Below are positions 11,448-26,400 of a stretch of 64,000 nt of DNA, one piece after another. The stretch comes from Lumbricus rubellus. Taxonomy: Eukaryota > Annelida > Clitellata > Crassiclitellata > Lumbricidae. The stretch covers positions 18,450,824 to 18,514,823 of the forward strand of contig OX243814.1 in NCBI GenBank assembly GCA_945859605.1, given 5' to 3'. Below the pieces are notes generated by a model, which ran no database searches, was not told the origin of the DNA, and saw only the letters and a list, made by a program, of their open reading frames with translations. The position numbers and the translations under genes are program-made. The stretch's first letter is position 1. Every line of letters begins with the position of its first letter.

Positions 11448-14400
11448 GTAAGAGTCTTGTTCGTGGCTGTTTTTTTATGTTGTTACTGTTGTAACACAAA
11501 ACAAGAATTGTGTGGCTGTGCTTGGAAGCATTTTAGAAGCAACATTATAAAAAAGTTCTTGGCTGGCTACTGCAGCGTTTCTGGTTGCGGTTGCTTATTT
11601 TGTATTACTATAGTACCGTCGTTATAATTTTGGTTTCAATATCATCATCGTCATGGTTTTTTTAAAACTTATATTTATTATAATAGAATGATAATACATT
11701 AATTTGTCAGATAACAATAAAAATTCATAAGGATGCTTTCTTTAAATTAAAAATGTGTATTTCTGTGTAAACACAGTATCTGCATTTTGAGCATTTGGGT
11801 TGGCTTATCTGTGTACTAGTATATTCTGTGCTAGATAAGTGATTTGTGTGCTGGCATGTAGCAGAAATCTAGAGTTTGATTCTCAACAAAGGCTGAAAAA
11901 GAGCTACGCTACATTGGCCTTTGAGACATGATCAGCAAGTGTTGTAGCACTTGATTTACCGGTGATCAATGGTACTAAAATCTTATCAAACCAACAAATG
12001 AAAGCTATCATTTCATGAAGTGCTAAGATATAAATATGAGATTACACATGTTGTCGGGCTGTTAATTGTCCCCAGACACATGACCTTTTATATTACCGTA
12101 ATTTGTCCTAAGGCACATAATGTGGCGATGAAACTGTTCTAGAGAATGCATTTTCAGCAGGTAATCCTGGCCTGAGTTGAGGGAACTATTCATTTGATTG
12201 GAGTTCCCACTTCAAACCAGTGTGGATATCATTGTCGCACTCATTGCTATGATTCATTGCTATGGTTCTTTACTTCTTGTGCTCACTATTCTTATATCCA
12301 CAGAAAAGCCATCACGCTTTATGGTTTTACTGATATTGATTTAATAATACTATAATAAGAATGATACTACATTAATATGTCACAGATAGCACAGAAGCAC
12401 TGTTGGTGTAGTTTAATTTTTACTGTTTTTGTTTGTGTCATGTAAATTGTATGTATCATATAATTATAAGATATATCATTGACATTTTGTGTCATTTTTA
12501 GATACATTGTATCAAATATATGGGATTATTGTGTTTGCCATGTGTCAGATATATTATATATCAAATATATCACACCAGATATATCATATAATTGGGTGTA
12601 TGACTGTATGTATCATATATCATAAAAATTATGTATTATGTAGCATAGGTTAGATGCATTATATATCAAATGTATCATGCATTGGATGTATCATAGATAC
12701 ATTGTATATGGATACATCATATATAAGATATTTCATATATTGGATATATCGACATTGTATATTGAATGAATCATGTATATTGGATTAAGTATCATTTATA
12801 GGATGTATTATAGGTTGGATGTGTCAATTGTGTCATAATTATTGTATGCTGTATGTATCATTATATTGGGTATATCGTCTATTGCAGTGGTTCCCAACCT
12901 TTTTTGACTGCGTGGCCACTTTTTCTAAGTTGGAGGACACGAGGGCCACTCTTTCTTAGTTGAAGGACATTAGGGGGGGTCACAAGGCTAAAATTTAGTT
13001 AACTAAAAGCACAATTTTTTTAATAATTGAATCAAAATAGAATGTTTGATGTTATTTAAAGAGGTCAGAATTAAAATAATTAGTAATAGAAAATAATTAT
13101 GTGCTCTATGCTGTCTAAATTGTCAATTTTTCATGTATTTTTAAAGTTCTTTGAGAGATTTGAGCCACTTTTTTGAGGCCGGGCGGGCCACTTAAAATTG
13201 GCCCATGGGCCTCGGGTTTGGAACCGCTGGTCTATTGGATATATATCATAATGCTTCATTAATGTTGATTGTTAAGACTGGAAATTTAGATGACGGTACA
13301 TAATATCATAGTTGTTAGCTTCCTTCGCAGTTTGAGTGTCATATATATGAATTACCACTTATGGCACTTTAAATGTGGCGATAATTAAACGGTGAAAATT
13401 ATGTTTAAATGTTTGACAAAACGCCGTTTCCTGTACTGCCATCGATAAGCCTATTTTTGATGAGGTCAAAGTCCATCCTGTTTTTTATGATCCTCTTATC
13501 TTCCAAGGCAAACAGGGAACATAGGATGGGATTAGCTGCTCTTTTTCTAGATCTTCAGCAACAGACTGACTCTGTAATTACAGCTTATTTGTTTTGAATA
13601 TGGAATTCTGCTGTAATAACGAATTCCATGAACTGTGCATACACCACACACTGTGGCATAAATTTCTTACTCGTTGTTGAATCCAGGAAAGCGATTATGA
13701 GGCACTTCAAATAACTCTCCCTGTGAATTATTGTAGCCTCTCCAAAATCCCGCTGCTGCCACCGTTAAGGGATGATTTCCTCTCTCACCCTGACTCCTCC
13801 CTTGTCAGCGGAATACCCTGGTCGTCGGTACATAATATCATAGTTAAAATGCCATTTCCGATAGTGTCTCCTTAAATTGGGAAATTATCTCTAATGGGAG
13901 AGACTCCTGGAGTGGCTTATGCTGTATAGGAGTCACCACCCACCAACAGAGCCATAGCACACCACGTGAGACCATGTTTCAGACATGATTGGCTGTGTTA
14001 TTTAAGCTGATATGTAGCTTTCACTTTTTCTGTTTGAAGGGTTCAGCTATTCTACACATACAGAGTGTGTTTCTGTTGTGCACTTTTTTTATCTCCAGGC
14101 TGTAATTCATGTAGTTTGAAAAGTCCTGTTCTGTTGTCCAGTAAATTACAGTTATGCTGTCAGTTGAAAACTCATCTGCTGTGTTATAGATCTACTTCCA
14201 TGCTGTATGAATGTTGCTGACATTCAAGACTGTCAGATCACACTTTCTCGGAATGACCTCCCTTCAAAGCTGCGTCTATTACATCTGACCAGATGTTTCA
14301 TAAATCTCTCAAGTCTTTTCTGCCATGTGATGGTAGATTGACCCTTGGGCTGCTATATAATCTAATATAATCTAATATGAACATTTGTACAGCGCTTCTC

Positions 14401-17400
14401 ACAGCAGAGCTACTCAGAAGCGCTCTTAGCATGGCAGACCAATGAAATGGGAAACTCAAACAGTGAAGAGATGCAGGTGAATTCCTTCACCAGAATCCTG
14501 TCACGAATTGCAGGAGGAAGGTCATTCCACATTGACACATTGAGGGACCCACAGTAGCAAAGCCCAATGCAGGGGTTAATTTGGTTCATGACAGAGGTGC
14601 AGATAGATCATGGTGGTCAGCAGGACGAAGAGCGCATGAAGATGGTGCAGAGAGCGGCTTACACATTAATAATAATGATAATAATAATACAGCTCTGGTG
14701 GTGTGCCATGGCAGTCGTTGCCTGGGGAACTAGAAGATCAAGTCGATCTGCTGACTGGAGAGGGTGGGAAGGGACTATGCAGCAAGTGACAACTTTAGGT
14801 ATTTAGGAGCTTGTACATGTACGTATGTTGCTATGCAAATTGTTTCTATTACAATTGTGATCTGTTTTCTTTGTCTTAGAATCAACAGCTGAAGTGTCGG
14901 ATGACAATCGAACAGTGGTTCAGTTGAAGTCACGATTTGTGGCTGGCAATGCGCTCGAGATACGTTTGGTTGTGGTTGGAAATAACTCAGGATGGGAAGA
15001 GTTCAATGCGCATGTTGGAAACAATTCTGATATTGAGTTGGAGTTGTCAAACACTTCTTCTGTCTATGCAGTTCTTGCTAATGAAACGTGTGATGTTCCT
15101 GTATTGCCAACTGTTTGCCATTTCAACAGGACGCAGGTGGGTGGGGGGTGATTGGATATTCCCTTTTCTTCCTACAGTTCATTGCATGATTGCCCTAACA
15201 TGTCTCTACATAAAGGAAGAGAAAGGTACAGTGGTACACCCATGTCTGCTTCAGTGTCTGGTGGTCAGCATGGGTTGGACTGTCGACTGAGATGTCATGG
15301 GTTCAAATCCCCCCACCAGGGCAGTAATTTGCTTAGAGATTTCTGCTTTGCACACATCTTATTGTTATACCCAATTTATAAATGCGTAATCTGATTTACA
15401 TTACTTGTTGGCTTCAATGAACTTGATCTGAGGCACACGGAATCCTGGTAGGCCTGCAAGGACTGAGTTCCATGTTGTTTGTTGTTAGGCCTGCAGATAT
15501 ATTTTATTTCCCCTATGTTTAAATTCTGCAACATCATTTTTACACCAAGGCAACCAGTAATAATTTTTAATTTCTAGATAAATTATCCTAATCATGAATT
15601 AAAGCTTGAGCGTTCTTTTCTACCTCAGATGAAAGATGTAGGCCTAATGTCAGCTTGTAATAACCTATTGATCTGCATCCTAAAGTTAGTTCTGATGATG
15701 TAGTAATTGAGTAAATTTCATTGTCACTTGACTAGGTTTGCACGTTTTGGAACCTGGAGCCAACTCGATATTACATTGTCTGCGTCCGCATTTGGTCGGC
15801 CAATGCCACCGAGGAGAGGCTGAGTTCTTGGAAGACGGTCAACTTAACGACAGAATGTTAGCATTGGAATGATGACATTTTTTATTAGGGAAAGAATGCT
15901 TAATTTTATCCACGGAAATGCAGATGGTTGAAATGGTCAGCTGAATGGAGACATAATAATTATTATAGAAATTGTTTGAGAGACATAATTATTAATTATG
16001 CATTGTGATTTCAATGACAAGGATTGTAACTTAAGTAGCGGCTGTGTCAGCTTGAACCATTTAAATAAAACAAAATTTATATTAATATTGATTGATTGAC
16101 TGACTTACTGACTGATTGATTGATTGACTGATTTACTGACTGATTGATTGATTGATTGACTGACTGATTGATTGACTGACTGATTGATTGACTGACTGAT
16201 TTACTGACTGATTGATTGATTGATTGACTGATTGATTGACTGACTGATTGATTGACTGACTGATTGATTGCATCATTCTTTCCAAATGATCTGTAGGAAT
16301 GCTCATTAAACATTAAACTTGGATCTTTCAATCTTTGTGGGACATTAAACCCTGGATCTCTGGAAGTCAATGGTATTGAAAGGCTGAATTACAACTGACA
16401 GACACTGAAACAAGTAACCGGATTCTTTTGGTTCACCCAAGATTTGGCCAAAGAGACAACCCAGTTCGGCAAGAAATTCCTGTCCCTGGGCATTAATTGG
16501 TTTCCCATTGTTTCAAAACCAAATTTGTTTCCATTTTGTAGTTCGCCAGCCGCCATCGATCATTGACTGCACGGCCGACATTGTCCATGGTGATCATAAG
16601 GTTATGGACGACACGGCATCTGTTTTGGAAGTTCCGTTCTTGGAGTCGGACAATATAAGCGTAGCATGCCACGTGACGGGTCATCCCACGCCCAGGTTGG
16701 TAGTAGTCATTGTTGTGGCCAACAGCAGGACTTTTTGTAGCTCTGTTTATTTGGTTAATGCCAGTGCTAAAAGTTAACTTAAGTACATACCTGTAGTTAA
16801 GTTTGTTTCTCTTCATGTTCTTGACAATTTAAACTTTTCTGCAATCTGTCATCACCTAATTTGATTTATTTTATTTCATTTAGGCTATGTTGGTTAATTT
16901 TTCTTGAGAATTTTTTACTTGGGTGACCTTCCCCAACGGGATGTCCATCCCTTTAGGGCCCCCTTTGTAGTCAATGATTGCATTGGCAATTTTCTACTTT
17001 TGCTGTCATCTTGTTTTCTGGTTGCAATAAAGTGAGTTGAATTAAACGGGGAAAAAATCGGTTTGTATGGTTTAAATATCTTAGCGTCATCTGGTGCAAA
17101 AACCGACTGGACTGCAATGCTTCGGATGCTGGCAGCGAGTTTAAAGTTGACTCTCGTGGAGTGCTTCAGATCATAAATGCTTCACGACGGAACGGAGGAT
17201 TGCTGCACTGCATAGCAGAGAACCAGTATGGGAGAGCAATGACTTCAGCTATCCACTTAAACTTTATGGGTAAAATCTACTTATCTGCTTAACATATACT
17301 GTATATCAAATCCTGGGAGTATTTTCTTATATACTTCAGGAATATCTTTACATGAAAGAGTTGGTACATGAGTTTATATTTATTATGTGCTCAGAATATG

Positions 17401-20400
17401 ACTTGGAGTGTTTTTGTTGTCTATCCATTGTGTGCAGATAATTTGACAAGTTGATTGCTAAAGATATTGGATTTGAATTGTGTGTTTATCATGTCATTTA
17501 TTTTTTTTACGGAGGATCATTTGTGTGTAGCTGTTTCTAAAGCAAGCAATTAGAATATCTGTCATGTTATTTGATTGACTATGATAATAATAATAATGAT
17601 TATTATTATTATTATCGTTATTATTTTTATGCAACAAAAGATTCCGCGAAGGCCACAGCTAAACTTGTCATTCTTTTCAGCAAGGAAAGGTTGACAGAAG
17701 TCATATATGATAACTGACCAATTTAAGTAACTATTTGAATACGTAATTATCTGACTATTTAACTAACTGTGACCTTTAACCCTGCAACCCCAATGGTCTA
17801 ACCCTTTGACTCAATTGTTTTTATACACCTTCAGAGTTGACACGATTTCCATCCAGCGACGACGTACGTACGTACGCTGTTTCCCTCGGCGCCAGCGTTA
17901 AGCTTGACTGTCGTTATCCGAGCAGTAGTCGGATGTACGAGTTCACATGGAGCAAGATCAAAGCTCTCAACGATCCAGCGCCACAGGAGGTGCTCCCAGA
18001 TGAAAGGATCGCCCTCGGATGGGATGGTTAGTTTTTTAAATCTGGGAATGGATCACATTTAGCGATTATTGTCATCATCATCATTATCATCATCGCGATT
18101 ATCATCATCATCATCATCATCATAGTTAACTAATATGATAATCAACTGTCTTTATCAGTCTATTGTACATGACAACTGCTACCTGGGTGACCCTACTCAG
18201 GGAAATCAAGATCCCTTTTGGGTTTCCGATATTGTAATATTGCCAAGTCATGAGAACCAGCTTATTCACAGGCGCTTAGTTTAAACATCATCAATCAGTG
18301 GGGTGGGGGGTGGGTGAAATTGGTTGTTTGTTTCTCTTTAACAACCGTGTGTCATAGGATGATTTAGTGTTGCCCTCCTCCTTTTTCCACGGTAGGACTG
18401 GCATTGCCAAAATGCGAGCAGTGGCAGGGTTAAATGGTTGGGTTTGTACAGAATTGATGTACCGGTAATACATTCCTGGTGGCCTTCACAAGTGAAAAGT
18501 TTCTATTTGTTTCTGTAGGGTCTCTTCTATTTCTGCACACGCTGGCAGCCGATGCTGGAATCTACCAATGCAACGTCATGAACCGTTATTTTGAGTTCAA
18601 AAAGGTTTCTGGAAGTCCGTCAAAGCTGGAACTGACTGAAAGTAGGTGTTAGTTTGCATTGTAACTGCTGTCAGTGTATTTGAAGCATAATTTTATTTAT
18701 CCATTTAATTAACCCACTATCACGATCACTGCCTACGCCCTACCCGTTTGTATTTCAATGTTAAATCATAATATTTATTCATTCCTTCATGTAGTCAATT
18801 ATTTATTCACGTATGTTCATGTTTATTATTAATTTAAACTGACACATCACAGTATGATTAAAACTCATAGTATGAACAAGTTGTTTGAAGGAGTCGAATT
18901 TAGCTGTGTGGCAGCCATGCAAGGTTTCCATCATGTCCTACTGCAGCTGATTTTTACCATTGCTGTCACGTATGAAATGCTGAATGGACCTTTTAGCATG
19001 TTTCATTCCTATTTTGAACGGGGATGAGAATCATTGTGCATGGAAAATAAAGTATAATAATTATGGTGGAAATATTATTTTATGTCATTTTTTTGTCATC
19101 AGCTGCTTCACCATCGTTCAACCGTCATCCTGAACTTCTCATCAAGTCACCAGAAATCGTGCGTGCCATAGTGGGAGGATCGCTGAAACTGCAATGTGTC
19201 TTCGCAGGAAAGTGAGTCTGCATTATTATTTAATTTAGTAACTATCATGTGACAGACAGACAGAAACATAGATAGAGACTGTTCGTGGTCAAACCTTATT
19301 ATTTTATTGGCTCAAGGAGTTGCTTTAATCTGCTTGATTTTTCTTTTGACTATGTTATTCAGCAGTTGTATCTGAACTTCTGGGGATCAATAATTATTCA
19401 TTGATTTGATTTTAAAGCATATGAATTAATGAGTGAGCTTGCAGGCAAAGAGGTGACAGAGTGAGCAGTGGAGCAAGTGATTAAGTTCGGTTTCAGATGA
19501 GTTAGTAATTGTGATTGATTGATCAATTGATTGATTGATTGATTGATTGTTTGAGTGAGTGAGTGAGTGAGTGAGTGAGTGAGTGAGTGAGTGAGTGAGT
19601 GAGTGAGTGAGTGAGTGAGTGAGTGAGTGAGTGAGTGAGTGGGTGGGTGGGTGGGTGGGTGGGTGGGTGGGTGGGAGGGAGGGAGGGAGGGAGGGAGGGA
19701 GGGAGGGAGGGAGGGAGGGAGGGAGGGAGGGAGGGAGGGAGCAATATGGTTAGAGTGAGCAGGAATGATTCAGGTGGTTGATGGACGGATGGACGATAGA
19801 AATGTGAATTCTATTTTTTTAAGTTTTTCATCCATGCATTACAATGATTACATGCATGTGTTTAATTATAATTTGCAATGCTGTATGCCTATTCCTGCCT
19901 TTTTGGCTTGCACTCCATCATGCACAACATTGCAGCACTGCTGCAAAACTGGAGCTAGCGAGAGAGCAGCAGCAGCAATTACAGTGCGGAAATGAGCATG
20001 TAATTGCCAAGTATCACCATAATTGTTGGATGCCCAGATGTCTGAAATTTGCCCAACGTCCCATTGATTAAATATCCCCCTGTACTGCAAACTTCCCTTA
20101 TGAATCACCCGTCTCTTGAACCCAGTGGCGTCTACCAATGGGGGGGTTGGGAGAACGTTCTCCCACGACTTCTGAAAGTGGGGGGGTTTGACGTTTTTGG
20201 GTCTAAATTGGGGGGGTTTGCTGAATTCCTATTAAATAAAGGCCTGGAATACGAAAATTATTGTCGAAAACACATGTTACCTCGAACTAACGAACCCACG
20301 GTTCGCTTGAAGTCACATAGGCCTATTTGGTAGGGAGTACAACAACTCATAGACATTAGTGTCAGTCAGGTCTCTGGCATACAAGGGTGGATCACAGTCA

Positions 20401-23400
20401 TTCGGATCGAATTGACCTCTTATCACCTGTCATGCTTACTCGAATTGACCTCTTATCACCTGTCATGCTTACTGACGGATTCAAGCCGAAGCCCACGCCA
20501 CGGCAGGTGATGAAGGGAACAAAATTAATGATGCGACGGTCGCGCAGCAAGAATCAAACGACCTGTTAGACACTGTCTTGCTGTGCAAGTGCAGCTTGCC
20601 TCAGTCTCCTGATACGACGGACAGTGGTCCCTTCTGTAAAAGTAGCCTAAGCCTAATTAAGCTAATAACAGATGTTTCGTATTAGATTCCCAGCCAGCAG
20701 ATCGCTGAAATGGATAAGAACAGGTCTGATGTAGGCCTACATGTAAACAGTCTTTCCATGCTAGAGATGCAGCCGTAAAGTGCTAGAAGCGAGATGATAG
20801 TCATTATAGCCTACTATAGACAACCGAATGTGACTGTTTATGTGTTAAGTTTTTCTTATTTCGCGAAGAGTTGCATCGACATCAGCAGGAGTTTTCAACA
20901 GCTAAAGGTCTGCATACACAGAAAATTTCTGTGGAGAATTCGAATTCTTAATTTCGAGCTTCTAAGCGCATGGATGGAGACTTAAAGAGGGGGAGGAACG
21001 GAGATGCTTATATCGTCCCAATGTTTAAGAAATATATAAGAAATATTATGTACATTGTTATCCACTATTTATCTATAATGAGAATTTGTATAAGATAGCA
21101 GCTTAAAAGCTACCATAACATTTTACAAATAAAAAATTGAACAATTGGACATTTATTAAAGTCTTAAACCACATCTAGGCCCTATATGTATGAGCACTGA
21201 AATCATGACAGCTTAAAAGGCTAGGCCTACGGCTACAATGTGCAAATCCAAAAATTGCATAGCCTACAATTGGAAGTCAACACTCTAAAGTCTTAAACCA
21301 TGGCTAGGCTATCAGCATTGAAAAATGAAAAATCTTACCATGACGCTATGGAAATTCACATAAGCTTAAGTTAAAAGAAAACTAGGAGTACCGGGTAGGC
21401 GATGTCTTTATTGAAGTCCTAAACCATCTCTTTCAACAATGAAATTATGAGAACTTTTTGACAGGACGGCTTCAAGTGTTAGCCTACCATTACAGTGTGG
21501 AAATTTGAAAAATTATAATAATTGGAGGGGACAGTTTTGAAGTCTCAAACCACGACTATCAGCACTGAAATGATGAACAATTTCATTAAAATGACAGCCT
21601 ACCATTACAGTGTGGAAATTTGAAAAATTATAATAATTGGAGGGGACAGTTTTGAAGTCTCAAACCACGACTATCTGCACTGAAATTATGAACAATTTCA
21701 TTAACATGACAGCCTACCATTAAGCTTACAGTGTGGAAATTTGAAAAATTATAATAATTGGAGGGGACAGTTTTGAAGTCTCAAACCACGCCTATCAGCA
21801 CTGAAATAATGAACAATTTCATTAAAATGACAGCCTACCATTACAGTGTGGAAATGTGAAAAGTTATAATAATTGGAGGGGACAGTTTTGAAGTCTCAAA
21901 TCACGACTATCAGCACTGAACTGATGAACAATTTCATTAAAATGACAGCCTACCATTGCAGTGTGGAATTTCAAACCATTTTCAACATTAGGGAAGGGAA
22001 CATCCTCCCAAACCCCTCCCGCTTTGGCGATCGTCCTTCGGCTGCTCGTTTGCACCTCCCCCCAAAAAACCAAGACCAAGTCTCCGTCTGTGTTTAATCG
22101 CAATATTTCATTTCGATTACTGCAGCAACAGGATATTTTGCAACGGTGAGTTTTGATAATTTATAATTAGCCTAGGCTATACAACGTTTCTACTTGCCTG
22201 TTAAGCATACCATTTTAGGCCTACATGTATTTGGCCATAGGTAGAGCTGAGTCATATATTGCGTCTTGATTTTGCTTAGGCCAAGATGAGCACCCCCAAA
22301 TTCCCTGTTCTCACGGGCGGAGTTTGGTTTCCGTTCTTGGGGGGGGGGGGGCTAATGCCTTCTAATGCCCTTGGGGTGGGGGGCTAAGCCCGGAAAAAGA
22401 TATAATTTTCATGGTAAAAAAGCTGAATCTGAGCCTTCTTGGGGGCTTAGCCCCCTACACCTGATAAACTCTGCCCATGCATGTTCTTTGCTCAAACATT
22501 TGCGTTTGAAGTTCATCCCAGAAATTAAAAGGTAGGCAATAAATTATGATGACACGCTATCGGTCAATTGCAGTCTCTTACAATGGCCATACATATAAAC
22601 AATCGTATTTTCGATCCCTCCCCACGCGCATCCGTGCATTTTGTTGACACCCCTATCCTATTAATGCATGTAGGCTATACGTCTTAATCAGACATTTAAT
22701 TGGCGTACGCACATTCTGCCGAGCCCCCCCCCCCCCATGTACGCAAATCGTCTAAATACAGTGATCCTTCCCCTCCGTGCGTAGGTAATGTATGAATAGA
22801 TTCTCATAAAATTGTTGAAGTCGGCGAAAATGGGGGGGTTGGTTTTCCCACTCCAAGTGGGGGGGTTAGACGCCACTGCTTGAACCCAGTGTTCCACTCA
22901 AGAAGTGGTCCATGTTTTTGCTACTTGTAGGGGTTAATAAATCATATGCGTTGCAAGACTTTAACTCTGCTGCCATGGTGTTTCTAGGGGCATATTTAGA
23001 GAAGATTACGTTGGATGAGCTAGGTTGAATTAATTTAATTAAAAGCTTGTCATATGAGGATGTGTTTCATCCCTAACTCAGAGATGTCAAATTCATTTTT
23101 GCGTGGAGAATTAAGTATAATATGTAAACTAAGATACGTTTTCATCATTTATGCCATCTTTCATTTGCCATCGTGAACTCATCACTAAGTCACTGGAAAT
23201 CATGTCATCGTCATCCTCTTTGTAAAGATAGGATAAGATAGATTGATAAGATAGATTGATAAGATAGATTGATAAGATAGATTGATAAGATAGATTGATA
23301 AGATAGACTGATAAGATAGACTGATAACATAGATTGATAACATAGATTGATAACATAGATTGATAAGATAGATTGATAACAAAGATAAGATAGATTGATA

Positions 23401-26400
23401 ACAAATATAAGATAGATTGATAAGATAGACTGATAAGATAGACTGATAACATAGACTGATAACATAGATTGATAACATAGATTGATAACATAGATTGATA
23501 AGATAGATTGATAACAAAGATAAGATAGATTGATAACAAATATAAGATAGATTGATAAGATAGATTGATAACAAGGATAAGATAGATTGATAACATAGAT
23601 TGATAAGATAGATTGATAACATAGATTGATAACATAGATTGATAACAAAGATAAGATAGATTGATAACATAGATTGATAACATAGATTGATAAGATAGGA
23701 TAAGTTGGGCTAAGATAAGCAAAGAATAATCTTCGTGAGTCACTTATTTTGAATCAGTTCTTCTTGTGTTGATTTTCTTCTGAATGCTTTTATCTTATCT
23801 TGTCTGTCTTTAAGGCCGATTCCTAGCGTTGTTTGGCGTTCAGAGTCCAGCAACTATGCTCTGCGAAACCAGAATCTTACGTTGGCCATAGATGATGTCC
23901 AGTTGTCTGACCAACACAAATACATTTGTTCAGCTCATAATTCCGAAGGAAGCACACAGGAAAGCACAATCAATGTCGTGGTTCATGGTGAGTCAAGATT
24001 TCGTGTTTTTGTCTGCTCCATTACATCGTTAAAATGGTTTTCGAAGGGTAAGGTATTTTTTAAACGTATGTTTGGTAGAAACAAGAGGAAAAAAGATAGA
24101 ATTATCTCAGTGAGAGACTGAAATTTAACTCGTTAGAAATTTAGAATGCTGTCTGAGACTACTTATAATTACATGTGTAATGAGGTCATTTCTGAAGTTC
24201 AAGAATATTTTTGGCCCATTACATCATTCATTCATTCATTCATTCATTCATTCATTCAAACTGACAATTCAAGCACCTCTTCATTCATTTGTTCATCGAT
24301 TCATTCATTTCAAGTATTTATGTAGCACTCCTTTAATCTATAGAGTTTCTCATTTCAATTGATTTTGAATGTGGTCAGAATTGCAGCAGAATCAAAAGGG
24401 TGCTGTTTAAAATGGGAAAACAAAATTTCACAGGACCTGGTGGCGTACCGGTGGAGGTCGGAGTGTGGCATGGCAACGGCATGAAACAACATAGAAAAAC
24501 AACAACCATCTATTATCACCTGTCATCATTTTAATGCCATCTGTCAGCTATAGATGTGAATCTGTTGATTCAGTTCAGCTTTTATGCCCAAGCTAATGGT
24601 GGCATTTCTAGTTATATGGGCAATGCTTACAAACTGTTGAACTGTTTGCTCTTAATGACCCTCAATGCTCGTATCGTAATTCTGGGTCGATTTGGTCGAC
24701 GTAGAGAATGCTTTCGATTAGTTCTTATTTATAGTCGTGCTACGTAAATGTCAAAAATCAATTACGTTTACAATTACACCTTGGCCTTAAAGTCTCAGAA
24801 TCTGCTTGTAATTGTCTCATCTGTTTAGTAGTTTAGTAGTAGGCCTATAGTATTATAGGCTTTGTGTACAAGTTCAGTTGCCGTTTGTACAAAACCAGTG
24901 CCTGGGCTTTGTAATTTCGGTTGTTTTCTAGATTGAGCACCTGTGAGCGGTTTACTAAACTATGTTTATAAATGTTTTAATACAATACAGTATACATTAT
25001 GTGATACAATTAAAGGGTATTCATAAATCTCTGATTCCATTGCATTGCTTAATATACATTTGGTGTACATTTTGCGTTGTGAATTGATTGTTGCATTGCT
25101 TTATTCATTTACACATAAAGTCAGGCTTGTAGTACTTGTTACTTGTACTCATGAAGTATCAGAGTACTAGTTTCTACTTCTTGTCACACATTAGCATGTA
25201 TGTGTAATTGTAAAGAAGGGCAATACTGGGTTTGTGTCAGTCCCCAGAATTCTCCTAAGTAAAGTAACAGAACTTTAAACTTTGCTGTACAATTAACACT
25301 TCCCTTCATAAAAAATTTGGAGAGTAGTCTTATGCCCTGTTTATAAGTGCCTTGTGTTAATCATTTTAAGGAGATAGTGATTATCCATATAGAGTGTTTA
25401 GCTACTTGGCAATGGCACCAAATTAGGTGTACTTATACATGCTTCCCAAGTGCTTGCACTTGGTACTCAAGCAGTGGCGTAGCCAGGAATTTCTGATGGG
25501 GGGGGTTATGGCCAGATGCTTGCTTTTCTTATATAATTGGACAAATAACCTTTTTAAAAACGTTTTTCCTAAGCCAATTGGGGGTTTTATCCCCCAAAAC
25601 CCCCTTGGCTACGCCACTGTTACAGTAACTCAAGTATGTGTGCTTTTACTTTGAAGTACTTGAAACAAGCCTGCATGTGTGTTGCAAAAAGAAGGATTCG
25701 TATTTGCAGTACAATGCGTAGGCGTACATGATATCAAGCTGTGCATCTGTCTTGTTTATGTTCAGAGGCACCGAGGTTTTTACAGCGACCAAGTTCAAGA
25801 AATGCAACTGTGGGTCAAACGATCAGATTCAGTTGTGAAGCAGAAGGAAATCCACCTCCACAACTCACATGGCTCATCAACGGCAAACCTATTAAACGTA
25901 ACATCATTTCACTTCAATTATTGTGTGACCCCTCATTGATTAGGTTTGACTCTTCTTTTGTGGCCTTCGTTGAACAAAAGATCTTATTACAGGCGTGATG
26001 CAATCTATCCTGATTTTGTTATTGGTCTGACATAGTGATCAATGTGCAGTGTTGTGCATCCAACATGAATGTGTATGTTTTGTATCTGCTACAAGACATT
26101 TTAGGGAAATTATACACACGTGAAGCTGTTTTGCAGCTTTAAATTACACCACACATGACATAGAATAGTGTCCAATAGATGTGTTTGTTGTATGATTCCT
26201 CCTGAATTCCGCAATTTTTTGGTTCCTCCACCATTATTACTAATCACCCACCGTCACCTTCCACAGACTCTCCTACCAATCACCCTTTTGGTTTTTCACT
26301 CAAAACTAGAGCTCACCTCTTCAAGAACTCTTACTCTCCACCCACCTTAAAAAATGTTCCTATATGACACCCACCTTAACATCTACTCTACCCTTCTTAC

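Larger units (their letters stand above)
20123..22878. mobile_element. Large non-autonomous hAT-like element (2756 bp)
   Basis: The termini CAGTGGCGTCTA.. and ..TTAGACGCCACTG are inverted repeats, and an exact 8-bp duplication CTTGAACC flanks them (20115-20122, 22879-22886). Inside are G-rich subterminal stretches, about five tandem copies of a roughly 116-120-bp unit, and a nested small inverted-repeat element. No open frame resembles a transposase, so mobilisation would need a partner. It sits in RTK intron 8. Confidence 0.88.

Noticed and set aside
15258..15319. Functional tRNA gene
   Set aside because: Only 62 nt, no convincing anticodon stem; the B box and acceptor pairing fit a SINE head or pseudogene.
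16077..16370. Asn/Gln/Ser-repeat ORF, minus strand
   Set aside because: Product of the TGAT/TGAC repeat.
23217..23700. CRISPR-like regular repeat
   Set aside because: Direct 13-bp tandem units without unique spacers in an animal genome; a satellite.
23129..23743. Three overlapping minus-strand ORFs of 145-204 aa
   Set aside because: They are read-through of the 13-bp satellite; composition is a Tyr-Gln-Ser-Leu-Ile repeat in all three frames.
25472..25619. Assigning the CAGTGGCGTAGCC element to hAT with confidence
   Set aside because: The flanking 8-mers do not match, so the superfamily was left open.
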